A stretch of 64,000 bases of DNA, taken from Skeletonema tropicum (lineage: Eukaryota > Bacillariophyta > Thalassiosirophyceae > Thalassiosirales > Thalassiosiraceae). Location of the stretch: contig CM074132.1 in assembly GCA_037178625.1 (NCBI GenBank), forward strand, positions 930,001 through 994,000, written 5' to 3'. The notes below the pieces were generated by a model that saw nothing but the letters and a program-made list of their open reading frames with translations, ran no database searches and was not told the origin of the DNA. How positions within the stretch are numbered: the stretch's first letter is position 1; each line of letters starts with the position of its first letter. Positions 49,901-59,289 of this stretch are shown one piece after another. The position numbers and the translations under genes are program-made.

Positions 49901-52764
49901 GTGCCTATCTCCACAGCGACTACGATGACCTCAACTACTGTGTGTCTGTTGCGCCGTCCCATCCAACTTTTTCGCGCTTCCCCATCAAGTCATCGGTGCC
50001 TAAACCTGCTGAGACTCGAGTTCACGCTCACTTCTCTAAGCGTCTGTACAACCTCCATCGCCCAGAGGACTCCGCTCACATTACTGCCGGTGCAGGTGTC
50101 TTCTCTACTGATAATTTGTGCCCTCCCTTCGAGTGCCGCAACACCAATCTTTTCGGCTCTACTTTTGGCATAGAAACTACCGTTCAGGATCAAACTATGG
50201 TTCGGCCTATATCTCCCTTCGAAGTTGCTGCTTGTTACAGCATTCCAAAAGGTCCATGCCTCGAAGCCCTTTCACATCATGACAACTTCGAACATCTTCG
50301 CTCCGGAGTCCCCTACCATACATCCAAATGGTTGCTTTTGCCCATCTACCGTCAGCTGCACGATATTCAAACTGAGAACGCCGAAGTAATTGACCCATCT
50401 ACACACGCCGCTCCTGCTGCTGTTTCTATCGTCCCTTCCTTGCTAGATGGTGTTGTCAGCCGTCCCATGCCATCAGACACTGATTGGACAGCCGCCTATG
50501 AATCTGATGACGACTGCAAACGTATCCTCGCAATGTTGAAGGATCCTTCACTCATCATCAAAGTCAATTTGGAACAAGTTCACTACATATTCCGTCAACC
50601 TTTACGGTCATCCCTTATCAAGTTGGAAAACGGTATTCTTTATCTCTACGAACGTATCACCGCTGACGAGCCTCAAGCTGTCAAACTCCGTATAGTGCCT
50701 CGCAAATTTCGGAATCTTCTCTTCACTGCCTTCCACGCCAACCCTATTGGAGGGCATCTCAACGCCTATCGGACATTCGCTCGTCTCCGCATCCGCTACT
50801 TCTGGCCAGGAATGTTTGCCTACTGCAAGAAAATGTGCCGTGCTTGCCCCGGCTGCCATCTTGGCAACCTCACCCGCAATTCATCACGTGAGCTCATTTA
50901 CAGCTTCCCTATCGATGCCCCAATGTTGGTCCTCCATCTGGACGTCTACCATGCTGGTGCCCATTCTGGCTTCTCCGGCGCCAAGTACTATCTTATTGCT
51001 ACCTGTGGTATGACGGCCTTCTCCATCTGTGAGGCTCTCGCCGACGCAAATGCCAAACTCTTCGCTCAAGCTCTCATGAAAATGCTATGTCAAAATGGCT
51101 TCTGCCATACCATCGTTGTTGACAAAGACAGCAAGTTCCGCGCCGAATTCAGTGATATGTGTACTTTATTGCGACTACATCTTCATGTCGCCTCTGGAGA
51201 CAATCATAACGGTGTTCTTACTGAACGCGTCAATCGCTATCTCAACAAAGCCCTCTCCATCATGTGCAACGAGCGCTCCACAGTCCGCATTGCAGAGGAA
51301 TCCATTCTCCTTGCCCTTTACGCTTGGAACTCTGCGCCAATCGACGGTACTGATATCTCACGAAGTTTGATTGTTAAAGGCCGTGAATTCCGCTTCCCCA
51401 TCGATTTTATGGAGAACAAGCATTACGAATTGATATCACAGCCATCCTCCGTCTCATCTTATGCGCAGAATCAACGTATGCTCCTTGAAGCAAGTCGCCG
51501 CGTAGCAAAAGTAGTTATAGATGAACGACGTGCATACCATCGTGAGCTAGTGAACTCCCTCCGCCCCGATCCACGTACCTACAATGTTGGTGATAGAGTT
51601 TTTGCCCGTCGCGCTGTTAGATCTGATAAGAAGCGTGGCCGTGTCGATAAGTTGACCCATCCTTATACTGGTCCGTGGGAGATTGTGTCTAGGCTTGAGG
51701 GTGCATCATATGAAATACGCCATATCCCTACCGGCCGTCTTGACAAGAAACACGCAAGTGCTCTCTCACCCTTCCCTCCCTCTCTCATTCCTTTGACACC
51801 CATTGAGGGACCTGATACATCCTACGGTCAGCTCCATAAACCCATCGACGAGCACCCTTACAAAGAAGCCGGCATTACTGGATTCCATCGCTCTCCAAAC
51901 CCTTTTAGCATCCTACTTGGTGATGTTATCGAAGATGACGACCTTCATATGCCTTCCATCGCGGAGATGAACGCAGAACTTTTCCCTTGGGATGATGCTG
52001 ACGAGGAATCTCGTGTTGATACTCTACAGGACCGCCATTGTCATGCAGATAACTTCCTCTCACCTCCCGCTCAGCATCCTGCTCCATCCCCTCGCAAGCT
52101 CACTGACCCGTCTACTCTCAGTGTCGACATCATCCGCAGCCAAGACAAGCTTTTCTTCATCGCATGTCCAGTCATCGGCAACCCTTCCGTCTTCGAATGG
52201 TCTCTCGTCCGTGTCAACTTAAAAGCCACTCACTTCCACAACCCACAGTGCGCCAGTAATGGCAAGTACCTCGTCGATTTCTACGTTGCTCACCCCAGCG
52301 ACAGCTACTATAATGCTTGCAATATTCGGTTCTGGCTTGAATATCACCCAATCTCCACCTATGTTACTACCGACATCCGCCGGCAATGCCACCTTATCCG
52401 GCCAGATGCTCACTCAGAGACTTACGCCTCCCAGCATGGCCTCACCCCTTTTCGTCAATGGGTTGTTCTTACTAATCACTCTACATTCATCCACGGCCCC
52501 TTCGACTTTGCCGCTATTAATGGACGTAAATCACGTGACCGCATCTCTGAATCAGATTGGACCGAACTCCTTCGGTATCAGTATCAGACTCATTTCTCCA
52601 ATCAAGTCCCATCATTCAGCCTACCAAATTATTCGGTTCACGTCGATCCATTTCACACAACCTACACATCTGACGCAATCTCGAGACGCTACGGTACCTT
52701 CGTTCAAGTCTCTTCGGCGGAGAATATCTACTTCTCTTCAGCCACCCCCAGCCCATCCGGCTAA
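46984..52764 (+). CDS. Ty3/gypsy pol polyprotein with an extra methyltransferase-like domain
   Basis: One frame of 1926 codons. The first in-frame codon at 46984 is TTG, so the true start is uncertain and may depend on splicing or readthrough. Residues 1-150 are a polar leader. Reverse transcriptase occupies about 155-430, with the YxDD-type IIVDDI box at about 330. RNase H starts near 480 (STDFSAQG). Residues about 620-1180 are extra. Within them, 790-1092 follow the motif order of cytosine-5 DNA methyltransferases, but without the catalytic Pro-Cys. The integrase zinc finger (H...H...C-x2-C) begins near 1250, and the catalytic Asp, Asp and Glu lie at about 1318, 1378 and 1412. The C-terminal about 300 residues are not recognised. 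No gag or aspartic protease domain is visible. The frame is undamaged, so the enzyme could be active. Confidence 0.9.
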   Translation: MHSSPANSRIRGLALPSSTSCEDDKVPIRVAPKFKGSAAAKRRKHRPPPTDDNFGFSDPISDFYQGVSLDPNGELIRKRLHPVPVHEPHSTYDVSFNPSIHQPLLDALDLDHLTNGQQSRLLDLLKEFWCVFNPDGRVVPVRDYTCSIDTGNHPGVYVKNPTYGPHESPIIDKSIAALLKVGQVSQVYGGSWLSKALLAPKPHQEKVTHIDNFVWRFCVSYVALNAVTKVIRWPIPRCDDASDLYIGSRFFWLMDAPSGFHQLEVDKSSKPKLAFAGTQGDKYTYNVMPFGPVNGPAIFIMFIHDMNSSWKDLAKSRGIPIGRNCNTRIIVDDILSWASTFDIALKYMRCQFMRCRNQRLSLSLTKSLFFNPRIEFVGQDLCADGNRPAQSKHKLLQSWPTFRIARDIASFLGFINFYSKYIPFMEQRISHLRALAKKLPDMDSSVSSLLQDVHLKERDDIIQAILSDPCLQRYDPDWRTYLSTDFSAQGMGYCCLQPDASHEPSIASMRREIAGGPCEFLCDEFALRLRPNAFASRLTRGREVNLHSYVGELLAGKWAIGHNRYRCYGNQFTWITDCRAVKFIFGFEGPNPVLQRLKFFLSLWNMTIVHRNNKWLVDADYFSRCGSELAYDPLWLQYNELNSALRRQHVSPQGPMLPENMPGYRRPRASNLMFDADLFPVDFEIDLNDPDLPVDVDPPVPDIDHSTLAHPVLLGETFPPAFSRFDFATSMAGTPELLQAVNNSAQVSSSIHSCAVSFGFVDESAAASPFRPFHNRHLPALAYSVASFRWIIYGFNSGHFFHTVSSNGLPFEVYLAADPLATGRALFKTIGKCSSVFGDASKLHAHLASSSATSTVHGYLIHTRPFKTTAANKTFWSTQLSIIECLTLKRGLSHVVIQVDPLLDSTTIKSFTRRLESIGPGWILSQKHVYCPDLGDSVASSQTFIICVCKSASSSVKAHLFAAPPRIRPKPLSAYLHSDYDDLNYCVSVAPSHPTFSRFPIKSSVPKPAETRVHAHFSKRLYNLHRPEDSAHITAGAGVFSTDNLCPPFECRNTNLFGSTFGIETTVQDQTMVRPISPFEVAACYSIPKGPCLEALSHHDNFEHLRSGVPYHTSKWLLLPIYRQLHDIQTENAEVIDPSTHAAPAAVSIVPSLLDGVVSRPMPSDTDWTAAYESDDDCKRILAMLKDPSLIIKVNLEQVHYIFRQPLRSSLIKLENGILYLYERITADEPQAVKLRIVPRKFRNLLFTAFHANPIGGHLNAYRTFARLRIRYFWPGMFAYCKKMCRACPGCHLGNLTRNSSRELIYSFPIDAPMLVLHLDVYHAGAHSGFSGAKYYLIATCGMTAFSICEALADANAKLFAQALMKMLCQNGFCHTIVVDKDSKFRAEFSDMCTLLRLHLHVASGDNHNGVLTERVNRYLNKALSIMCNERSTVRIAEESILLALYAWNSAPIDGTDISRSLIVKGREFRFPIDFMENKHYELISQPSSVSSYAQNQRMLLEASRRVAKVVIDERRAYHRELVNSLRPDPRTYNVGDRVFARRAVRSDKKRGRVDKLTHPYTGPWEIVSRLEGASYEIRHIPTGRLDKKHASALSPFPPSLIPLTPIEGPDTSYGQLHKPIDEHPYKEAGITGFHRSPNPFSILLGDVIEDDDLHMPSIAEMNAELFPWDDADEESRVDTLQDRHCHADNFLSPPAQHPAPSPRKLTDPSTLSVDIIRSQDKLFFIACPVIGNPSVFEWSLVRVNLKATHFHNPQCASNGKYLVDFYVAHPSDSYYNACNIRFWLEYHPISTYVTTDIRRQCHLIRPDAHSETYASQHGLTPFRQWVVLTNHSTFIHGPFDFAAINGRKSRDRISESDWTELLRYQYQTHFSNQVPSFSLPNYSVHVDPFHTTYTSDAISRRYGTFVQVSSAENIYFSSATPSPSG

Positions 52765-52960
52765 GGACTTCGTCCTCTTTCATCAATGGCTTCTGCCATA
52801 CCCCGATTTTTTTTCTTTTTTTAAGCGAAATCATCGCGGAGACCTATCGTATGCCAAAAGGGCATACGGTTGGTGCACAAAAGGTGCCTGGTTCTTTGAC
52901 TTCCATCTCTGTCTTCCATCCTTTTCATTTGACTCTCTCGAGTCATCTTTTCTTGGGTGG

Positions 52961-53287
52961 CATAAGGACTCTCCACTGGTATTCTCACATACCAGTACAT
53001 CATCCTTATCTGAGTCTCCGGATTCCAGACAGTGTCTCACTTTCTGGCTAGATTAGCCAGATCACTTCTAGATCAGCCGAGCTGTCTCGGGATCAGCTTA
53101 GTCGTTTGCTGACCCGTAGATCATTCCCTGATCCGTCTCTAGAGATCAGCCAGTAGTCATCTTAGTCTGACTTCGTCAGCCAGAAGTCGACCACACGACT
53201 GATCTTTGACTTCTTTCACTCGATAGACATCTCATAAAATAAGTCTTCCAGCTCTGCATCAATCTCTTGCTTGCATCCATTCCTTTT
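52961..53287 (+). repeat. 3' LTR of the Ty3/gypsy element
   Basis: 327 bp, two differences from the 5' LTR (a C/A and a T/G change). It is preceded by a weak purine stretch (TTGGGTGG) at 52953-52960. Confidence 0.92.
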
Positions 53288-53292
53288 GCGCT

Positions 53293-55673
53293 AACAAAAA
53301 AATCCGTCTAAATTAGCAAACTACTAATAAAATGATCAAAATAAGTGGAGAAGGCAGTTTGATGAAGCCTAATTGCATCTATGCATATGAAGATCCTATG
53401 TTGAACTCGGTGGTAGAAAATTCGGCCAGGAAAAGGTACCTCAAATGTTGCCCTAGTTAATTTATTAGGTGTGTAATGTGGAGCCGAATACTGACTCCCA
53501 CGTTAAATTTCGACCTCTTCCGAGTGGATAACCGAATTCTACGCGAAATTCTGGGTTAGAATGAGTCTTGCCGAACTTATTGTTGTCGATGAAGCTCTCC
53601 CTATCAGCGTTGCCAAAATAGCAAGAGTACAGTTAGTATGTTGTGAGCGGTGTCTGTTGTGACAGAAGAAAAAGCATGTTCCCGCCGGAATTGGGTAGGA
53701 GTAGCTACTGTAGGAATTGTCCTACGTACGTAGAAAAGTTTTGTGCGAGAGAAGGATTGGGCACGACCGCCCAAGTTTTTTGCCCGCCAAAATATGTATC
53801 AATTCCTACGTTAAAGTGAAAATCTTAGTAGCCGAGTACCGCCTACCGATTTTGCTAGCTTTTTGCAGGCACAAGCAGAACAACATCATCATCTATTAAC
53901 TCAAGCCATAAGCATTGATAATAGCCTCCGCTGCTAAGCCTACTCTCCGCACACCAACCAATAACATCAATGCTATTTCGATAATACTCTTGCCATTTCA
54001 AGCCAGATGCGGGTACATGATGTCGTGGGCGGCAGCATCTCGGAGAAATTATTGTTTCAATAGGCAGCGCAAAATCTGAGACAAAACTCTCCGCCCAAGT
54101 CTATTGGCCATATAATAAGTATTACGTGTCAAATAAAAGGGTTGCATCGCGATGAATGAATATGCAGCATACGTTGGACGTCTCTTGGGACTTGAATAGG
54201 TCAAAATCGTTTGGAATTACAAATGATCATTCCACCGGTGATTCCACATTAAGAAGATATAACAATCAACCTCATGGACAAAAGAAACAAATTTGTGGCT
54301 TTCTACACAATGTCAATAATATAGACGAGTATAATGGATGGTAATAGCGCTAAATTGCAGCGATATTAATATGGAATAAGTGGTTTTCTTTCATAATTGA
54401 TGATGTTGTGATTATGTCATTAATTACTATTAATGTGATGTTTTAGTAACTCGACATCGTCCTTTTCACATCCTCGCATGAGACCTATCAAATAAAAGTT
54501 ATTGCAACAGTTGATAGCCACCAAAGAGTGTTTCTTTCATCGAAATTTGGTTGATGTTGTGTCCATCGGAAACGAATATTTTTGCGTTCTTGATGCATTA
54601 CTGGTAGGAGCTACGGCGGCCTTTCATACCACTTCCAATGGGCTCAATTGTTGGCCATAACCATAGTTTTGAACAAGGGTAAGGAAGGGTGGCTTGGATA
54701 CAATGTTTGCGGTTATCGAAAGGCAGTAAAGTCGATAGTGCGGAGTGTTATCTTGATGCCCGTGAACGAGGTGCTACTTGTTGTGTATGTGGCGTCTCCG
54801 GCCGAATTATCAGCCGCCAAGGCACTGATACATCGTCATGATTGTATATTATCGATTGATGAGGCGATAGGGTACTATATATGGTGGTGATGGTCGCATA
54901 TGTTCCCAATCTCTTCTTCGTTCCTCATCGGCACGGAGCATCGTAGGATAGAGTCTACGTGCCCACGTGACGGCCCCTAATTTCTAGAAGGCATCCAAAG
55001 TGCTGTTTTTTAATGCTGAACTACAAATATTGCCATGCGTTCCAATCTGAAAAACAGCATTTTGGGTGATCAAGACGGCTGAGTATTTAATAGTAGTTGG
55101 ATAGGGACGCAATTATACCATGGTGTTGTGCAACTTTTTTTGGTGGTGGGTGTTGATGATGAAAAACGGGCGGCCCGCTGGGGATGCCCTTCGGATGCCC
55201 GGTAAACAAGTGGATGAACGGCTCAAAAAAAAATATGAGTTCCGACGTGAACTTTATTTTGTACTTAAAAAGTCAGATTGGGCGGTCGTGGGGGAAGGGC
55301 TTATGAAAAAATCAAAAATGTATCTTGAAGAGATGGGAGTCTTTCGATCTTGGAGATGAGATGGGAGTCTTTTGTAGAGAAAGGGGAATGAAATGAGAAA
55401 TGAAAAATTTAGACTCCATCTCCGTTCAAACGAGAAGACATAAGCCCATTCCTGTATCCTAGCGATAAGCATGCACTTCATCACTACACTTAACACACAG
55501 AACGTTCACTTGTGATAAGAAGGTTGGCATAATATCTGATCAGTCTTACGTCCCACTTGCAAATAATAAGAGCTGCCTTCATTGACCATAAGAGACTTGA
55601 GTCTACAACCTACGATATCATCTGCAAAAACAAGTTGCAGTATCAAGACCTAGAATACTACGAAATAGAAACT
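53293..55673. other. Gene-poor region after the gypsy element
   Basis: Short frames at 54156-54344, 54648-54890 and 55120-55359 have no recognisable motif and no supporting context. A 100-bp segment (53710-53809) is bounded by the 10-bp inverted repeat GTAGGAATTG / CAATTCCTAC and could be a very small inverted-repeat element. No target duplication was found. The last about 100 bases are the leader of the next gene. Confidence 0.4.
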
Positions 55674-56390
55674 ATGAAGTTCGAACTTATCACTGCTCTG
55701 ATTGCAGCTACCAGTGTCACCACTGTAGCAGCCCAAGAAGAAGAAATACTATATGGTGAAAGACATCTCTCCAGATTAGACAGGCGCATCAAGGAGAATG
55801 GAAAGTCATCAAAGAACGAGTTGCCTGGCAATACTGACAATAGTTCCAAATCAGACAAGTCAGACAATAGTTCCAAATCGTCCAAGTCAGCTTCTTACAC
55901 AAGTACGTATTTGCTCCCCTTTGGCTGCCCAAAGAAGTGTGTAGATGGAGCCTATGCACCAGACAGTGCTAAACTTGAGGAAGCAATCCAGGACTGTGAT
56001 CTAAACGACGAGACACAAGAGTGGAAGATTCACTACAATGATGAAATCATGAAGTTTGAGGGTTACCCTAAGAACGAGAAGGATTATTGCATTGGTGTCG
56101 ATAGCGCATGTGACGAAACATCATTGCGTTTGGTAAAATGCATCGAACCGGAAAGTGAATGGTATTTCACAGGTGGACAATTAATCTCTGTCTACTGTTG
56201 GAGCCGTGGACTCGGATCAAAAGTACTCTCTGTTGATGATAAGTGTGAAGAATTGGAATTGAGTGTTGATGTTGATCCCACAACAATGTTTATGCTCTTG
56301 GGAAAAGAAACTATTGCTTCTATTCCTGCTCCTTCTGCAGCTCCATCAGTCTCGACTGCTCCATCACTCTCGACTGCTCCAACTTCATGA
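55674..56390 (+). CDS. Small secreted protein with a possible beta-trefoil domain and a PS-rich tail
   Basis: 238 residues from the ATG at 55674, chosen because it gives a clear signal peptide (FELITALIAATSVTTVAAQ, cleavage near 20). A Ser/Lys/Asn/Asp linker (residues 40-75) precedes a domain of about 140 residues with six or more Cys and the alternating W...C...W spacing (EWKIHYNDEIMKFEG, CIGVDSAC, EWYFTGGQLIS) seen in ricin-B-like carbohydrate-binding folds. The C-terminus has short APS-type repeats (APSVSTAPSLSTAPTS), common in diatom secreted proteins. Carbohydrate binding is only suggested. Confidence 0.7.
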   Translation: MKFELITALIAATSVTTVAAQEEEILYGERHLSRLDRRIKENGKSSKNELPGNTDNSSKSDKSDNSSKSSKSASYTSTYLLPFGCPKKCVDGAYAPDSAKLEEAIQDCDLNDETQEWKIHYNDEIMKFEGYPKNEKDYCIGVDSACDETSLRLVKCIEPESEWYFTGGQLISVYCWSRGLGSKVLSVDDKCEELELSVDVDPTTMFMLLGKETIASIPAPSAAPSVSTAPSLSTAPTS

Positions 56391-56517
56391 TGATTACGGT
56401 CTCTGTTTAGTTACTATCTATGTTTTAGGATTCATCGTTTACTATCTCTGTTTTCTTTCAAGTTCGAGGAAGAATAAAGCTTAATTCAATAATCTACATT
56501 TCACCTTGTTCGTGTAA

Positions 56518-57603
56518 TCATAACCAGCCCGCCCATTTCTCGACAATGTCCTCATCGCCATACCACGGCCTTCCTTCCCTATGAAACTGGGTAAGCTCAG
56601 GAGCCACAGTCTCACCACCAAACACATCACTCCAACAAAAATGGCCCACATCATCCAAGACTAACGTGTCCGCATTTGTTACATATTCCTTCATTGCCAA
56701 CGCACTCTCAATAGGCGTCACACCATCACCATCGTATTGACTGCCGTCTGATCCGTTGGGGCAGCAGAAGGAGTAGGCATTTTGTGTTAATTGTCCTGAA
56801 GAGTCGCCTTTGTATCCAGTGCCACCTACTGCGAGCGCTCGAACTCCAGCATCCAGTACATCATTGTTTACCCATTCAACACCTTTAAAGGCAGGTCCAG
56901 GTGCATTCCCATGTGGAGATCCAAGTGTAATGAGAGAATGAACCAATTCCGAACCGTTGTAAGATTTGCCACCATAATTCTTTTGACTCATGTAAGCTCG
57001 ACAAATCCACCCCCCTGCAGAATGACCAATTAAAGCTACCTTTCCCTGTGCTTCTGGTGCTTCTTGGAATGTTCCCTTGGGATTCCATAATGGGTATTGA
57101 TCTACTTCGGCACTTCCACCGACTTGCAGTACTCCTCCGGGATTGTTTCGAAAGTCTTGATACAAGTCGATTAGATTGTAGGAGAAGTTTGGTATTAACA
57201 GTTGTGGATCTTTTGATAGGGTATCTTCTTTTGTAAGTGAATCAAATTGATCCAAATCTCCTGCAACTGCTGCTAAATGTTTCACTGTAAAATCGATCCT
57301 TTCGAGCATCGGTCTCATACTCCTCCCGCCCAGACAAGGCAGCCAGTGCCAATTTGGCATGGGTACGACCACAGTCGGAATGCCCTTCGCAGTCAAAGAT
57401 TGTGCTAATGGTATGAATTCGTCTTTACCGGTCAGAAAGCCGGGCACTATGACGGCAGCTTTTACATTTGGGAGGGGTGGGAGTGCACCACCTTGGTGGG
57501 ATGGGATTGAGAATGCATTTGTTCCGTAGGAGGACAGAGCCGAAAGAAGAACAAGCAGCAGCCCAATGAACTGAAGACCGCAAGTATCATTGAAGTTCAT
57601 CAT
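56518..57603 (-). CDS. Plastid-targeted alpha/beta hydrolase (lipase-like)
   Basis: A single exon of 361 residues. The N-terminus is a hydrophobic signal (residues 10-28) ending TNA-F, which fits the ASAF-type motif for import into secondary plastids with cleavage before Phe31. The hydrolase core has a nucleophile elbow GHSAGG (Ser195), an oxyanion-region VPGF (53-56), an Asp in DGDGVTP (291 or 293) and His321 in VGHFCW. LGSPHGN after the elbow is typical of plant chloroplast lipase-like alpha/beta hydrolases. The substrate is probably a lipid or ester but cannot be specified. Confidence 0.85.
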   Translation of the reverse strand: MMNFNDTCGLQFIGLLLVLLSALSSYGTNAFSIPSHQGGALPPLPNVKAAVIVPGFLTGKDEFIPLAQSLTAKGIPTVVVPMPNWHWLPCLGGRSMRPMLERIDFTVKHLAAVAGDLDQFDSLTKEDTLSKDPQLLIPNFSYNLIDLYQDFRNNPGGVLQVGGSAEVDQYPLWNPKGTFQEAPEAQGKVALIGHSAGGWICRAYMSQKNYGGKSYNGSELVHSLITLGSPHGNAPGPAFKGVEWVNNDVLDAGVRALAVGGTGYKGDSSGQLTQNAYSFCCPNGSDGSQYDGDGVTPIESALAMKEYVTNADTLVLDDVGHFCWSDVFGGETVAPELTQFHREGRPWYGDEDIVEKWAGWL

Positions 57604-58104
57604 GGTGTTTATCTTGCGTGTATAGCTTTATGTAATATGAATGAATTTTGCAAAAAATAGTGTAGCATTGTTGAAAGTTGGGGGTGGGGGGGGGGGCGAC
57701 GTCATGGAGAATAGGAGTAGGAGTAGAGATCTTTGAGAGCAGATGTTCTTTCGCGCCATTTGTGCACTTACTTGGCAAGATAGCAAGGGCAAGATAGCAA
57801 GAGCAAGCTATGCTACAGTAGGGTGTACTCCGGTCCGTGGGTAACTGACACCTCAAGCTAACCTCCAAGGAAGGCAGGTCGACTCCCTACTGGGGTCTTC
57901 TCTTGTGCTTGAAGTTCTTCTAACATCTGTGGCATCATGTACATGAGACATTATCTTTTATGACCTAAAACGCTTGACTGGAAGAATCTATCTAGTTTCA
58001 TTTATGTAACCTATTATCACTCTCGCTTTCGTATATAATAAAATGCACTGTTCTTGCACTAGTACAACCTACCGAACTCATTGATTACCTATCTCTATCT
58101 CAAC
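57604..58104. other. Spacer with a G-rich run
   Basis: No supported ORF. A near-continuous G run (about 57679-57696, interrupted by one T) lies on the plus strand, upstream of the minus-strand hydrolase gene. Confidence 0.45.
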
Positions 58105-59289
58105 TCACTGGCAGCCATCATCAGGACACACTTTACCACAATTACTACGGTCGGCAAGAGTTTTCTCCAGCCAGTTATCTTGAGTCATAGCGCAATTTCC
58201 AGGCCGAGCGTATTTGCAAACCGAGACGTGACAATAGGCACCACTTTTACTCTGTTCAATCAAAGAAGCGCAACCTAAATAACGTGAGCCCCTCCACGCT
58301 ATCTGTGTTAGTTGGTTGTTATTGGGATAGTCGGCAGCAATTTTCCTATCAAACATGTAGTGAAGAACGGTATCAGGCAAGGTTTGATTTTGAGATACAG
58401 TTTTCGAGAGATTAATTGCAACATTGTGTCCCCAACCATCTGTCTTTGGAACTATTGTACAATTGGTAGTGAGCGTAGAAGCGTAGTTTGAAGCAGCTTC
58501 AGCCAAACTTTGAGACCACACGAGTGGTTTGAAAATCTTCCCATGGTCTGAGTGAAACTTCTTACGGCGGGTATTGTGGCCATTAAGCCACTGCTTGTCT
58601 ACATCAGACATGTTGGGTTCTCCTGCAAGAATCGTGTAGGAAATGGCAGGTGAAGGGAATCCACCACCATACAGGATCTCAGTACCCTTACTCTTGACTG
58701 AATACTCTCCTCTTCCACCGCTGCAGCACAGTCCATTGAGCTCGTCATACACCGTGAAGATGTATCTACCTTTTGGAACACAGATGGAGTCGCTGTATGT
58801 AGCAGAGTTGTCCATCTCAGTACGCTCCAAGTATGTGACTAGTTCGGGACTATCATCAGGATGCGATGTCAAGCTATAACGAGTTTTATCAGCATCGGCA
58901 AACTGGTCTGTGATGATGTTTACTTCTAGAGGAACTTGGTCAGGGTCATCGCATGGTTCGTAATCGGGTAGAAGATCTATCGTAGGAGCAGGAGTCGGAA
59001 CTGATGCCATCAAGGATGTTGGAACTGATGTCATCAAGGATGTCATGGGCATACTGAGCGCGAGCGACATGCTGCGAACTGTAGCTGTGGACATGGCCAA
59101 ATCGTCGGCTGTCAGTTCTCGAGGAAGTCCTATGAAGGGATCAAAGTTATCAGTGTTGTCCCTTGTAGATCCACCTGAGTGTCGTAGTTGAGTTCGCTTC
59201 CGAACTGGTGGAGAGGCATCGTCGGTAGCAGCAGCGCTGCAGAACACTTGAGGGAGGATGACAAGGAGAAGTTGACGGGTGAACAACAT
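58105..59289 (-). CDS. Secreted CAP/SCP (PR-1-like) protein
   Basis: A single exon of 394 residues. Residues 1-20 are a signal peptide (LLLVILPQVFCSA). A polar, Ser/Thr/Pro-rich region to about 105 precedes a beta-rich domain of about 110 residues with CCSGGRGEYSV and ICVPKGRYIFTVYD, which recurs in diatom secreted proteins. The CAP domain starts at about 235 (WLNGHNTRRKKFHSDHG, LVWSQSLAEAASNYA) and carries CAP-type motifs near the C-terminus (QIAWRGSRYLGCA, YCHVSVCKYARPGN). Of the CAP cavity residues, the first His (GHN) and the later Glu (LAEAAS) are visible. CAP proteins act extracellularly and their molecular roles vary, so no activity is assigned. A 5' partial copy of this gene lies at 61441. 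Confidence 0.88.
   Translation of the reverse strand: MLFTRQLLLVILPQVFCSAAATDDASPPVRKRTQLRHSGGSTRDNTDNFDPFIGLPRELTADDLAMSTATVRSMSLALSMPMTSLMTSVPTSLMASVPTPAPTIDLLPDYEPCDDPDQVPLEVNIITDQFADADKTRYSLTSHPDDSPELVTYLERTEMDNSATYSDSICVPKGRYIFTVYDELNGLCCSGGRGEYSVKSKGTEILYGGGFPSPAISYTILAGEPNMSDVDKQWLNGHNTRRKKFHSDHGKIFKPLVWSQSLAEAASNYASTLTTNCTIVPKTDGWGHNVAINLSKTVSQNQTLPDTVLHYMFDRKIAADYPNNNQLTQIAWRGSRYLGCASLIEQSKSGAYCHVSVCKYARPGNCAMTQDNWLEKTLADRSNCGKVCPDDGCQ

Larger units (their letters stand above)
46543..53292 (+). mobile_element. Young Ty3/gypsy LTR retrotransposon with a 5-bp target duplication
   Basis: Two 327-bp LTRs (46548-46874 and 52961-53287) differ at only two positions that I can see, and they are flanked by GCGCT on each side (46543-46547 and 53288-53292). 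The LTR ends are not the usual TG...CA: as bounded here they read CATAAGG...CCTTTT, with a short AAGGA/TCCTT inversion. A primer-binding site lies one base after the left LTR. The single long ORF has reverse transcriptase, RNase H and integrase in gypsy order. No gag or protease was found. The insertion lies 93 bp upstream of the RFC4 start. Confidence 0.93.

Noticed and set aside
54648..54890. 80-codon frame in the region after the gypsy element
   Set aside because: No motif, no neighbours in the same frame and no promoter context. Kept only as part of the gene-poor region.
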